Source of the DNA: Bacteroidales bacterium
GTDB lineage: Bacteria > Bacteroidota > Bacteroidia > Bacteroidales > Muribaculaceae
Direction: 5' to 3'
Length of the DNA: 38,410 nt
NCBI GenBank assembly: GCA_029224905.1
Contig: JAQXVL010000186.1
Span: 1 to 38,410, forward strand
Below, one piece after another: positions 37,222-38,410 of this stretch. The notes beneath the pieces were generated by a model. It was not told where the DNA came from and ran no database searches. It worked only from the letters and a program-made list of their open reading frames with translations. Positions within the stretch are counted from its first letter, which is position 1, and the number at the start of each line of letters is the position of its first letter. A program made the translations under genes and the position numbers.

Positions 37222-38072
37222 AACGAACACTATTAATCGCAGCCGCATGTTCTATCCTCTTCTCGTGCGGTAACAACGGAAAAACCGAAGCACAACTTCA
37301 ACACGAATCCGACTCGTTGAAACTCGAGTCGACCGAAGCACAGCGCGACAGCCTGCTCTCGCTCGTCGGCGAAATCAGCGAAAGCCTCACCGAGGTGAGC
37401 CGTATGGAAAACGTCATTACTTCGCCCGATTTCCAGAGCGAAACTCCGCAGCAAAAGCGTCAAATCCTTGCCAACATTCAAGCCCTCCGCGACGAATTGC
37501 GCAACCGTCAAGACAAACTCACACAACTCGAAGCACGCCTGAAGAAGTCGAACAACTTCTCGAAAGAACTCGAAAAGACCATTGAGGCGCAAAAAGCACT
37601 CATCGCCGAGCAATCAGCGAAAATCGACCAACTCCAAGCTCAACTTACTCAGGCAAATGCCGAGATTGCAAACCTCAACGTGCGCGTCGATTCGCTCCAC
37701 ACCGAGGTAGCTACCGTTACCGAGCAGAAAGTAGCAGCCGAACAACATTCGCAAGCCGTTACGAACGAACTCAACACGTGCTACTATGCTATGGGCTCGA
37801 ACGCCGAACTCAAGGCGCATAAGTTGCTCGAAAAGAAATTCTTGGGTAAAACGAAGGTGATGGAAGGCGAATTCGACCGCTCATTCTTCACCAAAGCAGA
37901 CAAGCGTACGCTCAAGTCAATTAACACCTACGCTTCGAAGGCTAAAATCGTAACCAAGCAGCCGGTAAGTTCTTACGAAATCAACGACGTTGGCGGCAAC
38001 AAAGTTATCAACATCACCAACCCGACCCTCTTCTGGGAAAAATCCGATTTCTTGATTATTCAAGTGAATTAG
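37218..38072 (+). CDS. Coiled-coil lipoprotein, hypothetical
   Basis: 284 aa; lipobox ILFSC; heptad-rich central region. Confidence 0.82.
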   Translation: MKRTLLIAAACSILFSCGNNGKTEAQLQHESDSLKLESTEAQRDSLLSLVGEISESLTEVSRMENVITSPDFQSETPQQKRQILANIQALRDELRNRQDKLTQLEARLKKSNNFSKELEKTIEAQKALIAEQSAKIDQLQAQLTQANAEIANLNVRVDSLHTEVATVTEQKVAAEQHSQAVTNELNTCYYAMGSNAELKAHKLLEKKFLGKTKVMEGEFDRSFFTKADKRTLKSINTYASKAKIVTKQPVSSYEINDVGGNKVINITNPTLFWEKSDFLIIQVN

Positions 38073-38188
38073 TAAGAGGTAAGAGGGGCGTCTATCGGTA
38101 GTCAATATCGTCAGGCGCCTCTTCGCTTTTATTCTATCACTATAATTAGGTATTTCTTGCTTTTCGGCGAAATTACGTCTTGTTATTC

Positions 38189-38219
38189 TTGTATCTTCAG
38201 CGCAGATTCCGTAATTTTG
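38189..38219 (+). promoter_or_regulatory. feoB promoter
   Basis: TTG at 38189-38191, 20-nt spacer, TAatTTTG at 38212-38219. Confidence 0.65.
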
Positions 38220-38238
38220 CTATCGAAAGGACTTTTCG

Positions 38239-38410
38239 ATGAAATTATCAGAACTTAAAACAGGCGAATCGGGCATAATCGTGAAAATCACGGGCCACGG
38301 CTCTTTCCGTAAGCGAGTTATGGAAATGGGCTTCGTTAAGGGAAAAAAGATACATGTAGAACTTAATGCGCCGCTTCACGACCCGATAAAATACCGCATT
38401 CTCGACTACG
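38239..38410 (+). CDS. feoB: FeoA domain, probable start of a FeoA-FeoB fusion ferrous iron transporter (truncated by the window)
   Basis: MKLSELKTGESGIIVKITGHGSFRKRVMEMGFVKGKKIHVELNAPLHDPIKYRILDY; FeoA signature; the fusion is inferred from Bacteroidales precedent. Confidence 0.82.
   Translation, partial: MKLSELKTGESGIIVKITGHGSFRKRVMEMGFVKGKKIHVELNAPLHDPIKYRILDY

Noticed and set aside
38083-38122. Possible terminator AAGAGGGGCG...GGCGCCTCTT after the coiled-coil lipoprotein gene
   Set aside because: Only 6 bp of clean stem plus mismatches and a poor T run; too weak to list
1-38410. CRISPR array, prophage, transposase, tRNA or rRNA genes
   Set aside because: No regularly spaced repeats, integrase/transposase ORFs or recognisable tRNA cloverleaf seen

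Overview
Chromosomal window from a Bacteroidales-like genome (inferred from -7 boxes of the form TAnnTTTG, type IX secretion-like C-termini, a FeoA-FeoB style start and Bacteroidales-type gene content). No rRNA, tRNA, CRISPR array or mobile element was seen. Left part (minus strand, 1-15.5 kb): a dense peptidoglycan/glycan processing region. It holds a NamZ/DUF1343 fragment that is missing from the ORF track because it runs off the edge, an AmpG-like MFS permease, a SpoIID-like protein without a signal peptide, a DUF4922 HIT-like protein, a tandem GT2, an amidase with a golvesin-like domain inserted in its catalytic fold, a BadF-type sugar kinase, a secreted amidase, a WD40/TolB-like protein and a phosphodiester glycosidase. 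Centre: secG-TPR-lptE-sigma54 activator (minus), rplM-rpsI-rpsB-tsf-cysK-response regulator (plus), and a large GHL10/DUF187 glycosidase (minus). Right: lipoprotein thioredoxin, a GtrA/HAD/UbiA(DPPR synthase-like)/GT-C operon (minus), then speA, truA, PBP4-type dacB, a Glu/Pro-rich protein, rsmI, a coiled-coil lipoprotein and the 5' end of feoB (plus). Best candidates for something undescribed: (i) the tightly packed six-gene operon that may couple denuded-glycan breakdown to uptake and an unknown HIT-like/GT2 step; (ii) a polyprenyl-phospho-pentose glycosylation operon whose UbiA gene carries a G9 tract (possible phase variation); (iii) a highly structured intergenic region upstream of the thioredoxin gene, including a perfect 14-bp inverted repeat over the -7 box; (iv) a perfect operator-like palindrome at the cysK promoter; (v) extreme depletion of GATC (about four sites in 38.4 kb by eye). 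All functions are from reading translations; no database search was run.
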